From DAIOSQ01 sp036752465 (GTDB lineage Bacteria; Pseudomonadota; Gammaproteobacteria; Legionellales; Legionellaceae), in NCBI GenBank assembly GCA_036752465.1, contig DAIOSQ010000058.1, positions 1 to 12,841 on the forward strand: a DNA stretch of 12,841 nt, written 5' to 3'. Every line of letters begins with the position of its first letter. Position 1 is the stretch's first letter. Of the stretch, positions 12,765-12,841 are shown in pieces. The notes under the pieces were generated by a model that made no database searches, had not been told where the DNA came from, and saw nothing but the letters and a program-made list of their open reading frames with translations. The position numbers were made by a program, and so were the translations under genes.

Positions 12765-12841
12765 AAAGCAATAAAGCAATAAAGCAATAAAGCAATAAAG
12801 CAATAAAGCAATAAAGCAATAAAGCAATAAAGCAATAAAGC
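12765..12841. repeat. Tandem octanucleotide array (AAAGCAAT)n, at least 9.6 copies, cut by the window edge
   Basis: Nine perfect copies of AAAGCAAT (12765–12836) are followed by five bases of a tenth at the right edge. There is no mismatch, which suggests recent expansion by slipped-strand copying. On the minus strand the unit is ATTGCTTT. The array lies directly upstream of the secreted-protein remnant, outside any gene seen here, and its true length is unknown. Confidence 0.98.

Noticed and set aside
12765..12841. The octamer array as a CRISPR or an iteron-type origin.
   Set aside because: There are no spacers between the units, so it is not CRISPR. No replication gene is present, and 8-bp head-to-tail units are shorter than usual iterons (about 17–22 bp).

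Overview
The window looks like an ordinary chromosomal segment of a gammaproteobacterium, most likely from Legionellales (Coxiella/Legionella/Aquicella-like). I infer this from the gene order surE–yqaA–nlpD–rpoS–hmgA–yebC–ruvC–ruvA, from typical gammaproteobacterial versions of RpoS, NlpD, PcnB and BamD, and from the AT-leaning base composition. No search was run, so the lineage is an inference.

Positions 1–3024 (+ strand) form a stress and cell-envelope cluster. It holds the 3' part of surE, a DedA-type membrane protein (yqaA family), nlpD and rpoS. The first three genes are tightly packed: they overlap or abut. rpoS follows after a 138-nt gap containing several inverted repeats that could fold next to its ribosome binding site. 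hmgA (homogentisate dioxygenase) faces rpoS on the minus strand, and the divergent yebC–ruvC–ruvA operon follows with two ATGA overlaps.

Positions 6382–9468 hold a minus-strand tRNA-Ser(UGA), then bamD (+), then a convergent minus-strand pair pcnB–folK, also joined by an ATGA overlap. The best-supported pcnB start is an AUU codon preceded by GAGGU, which recalls the AUU start known for E. coli pcnB.

Positions 9469–11573 hold a TerC-family membrane protein and a HemJ-like haem-biosynthesis protein (+). pyrE is convergent with hemJ and overlaps its 3' end. A small cold-shock protein gene (+) diverges from pyrE. The cold-shock gene overlaps a short-chain-dehydrogenase-like gene whose catalytic Tyr and Lys are both His, so that protein may be a pseudoenzyme.

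The right end (about 12378–12841) is the only clearly accessory-looking part. A minus-strand ORF with a good ribosome binding site and signal peptide looks like the start of an outer-membrane protein that loses its identity after about 70 residues. Immediately upstream is a perfect tandem array of the octamer AAAGCAAT, at least 9.6 copies, running off the window edge. I see no complete novel multigene system. The most interesting items are the rpoS leader, the AUU start of pcnB, the degenerate SDR protein and the octamer array.
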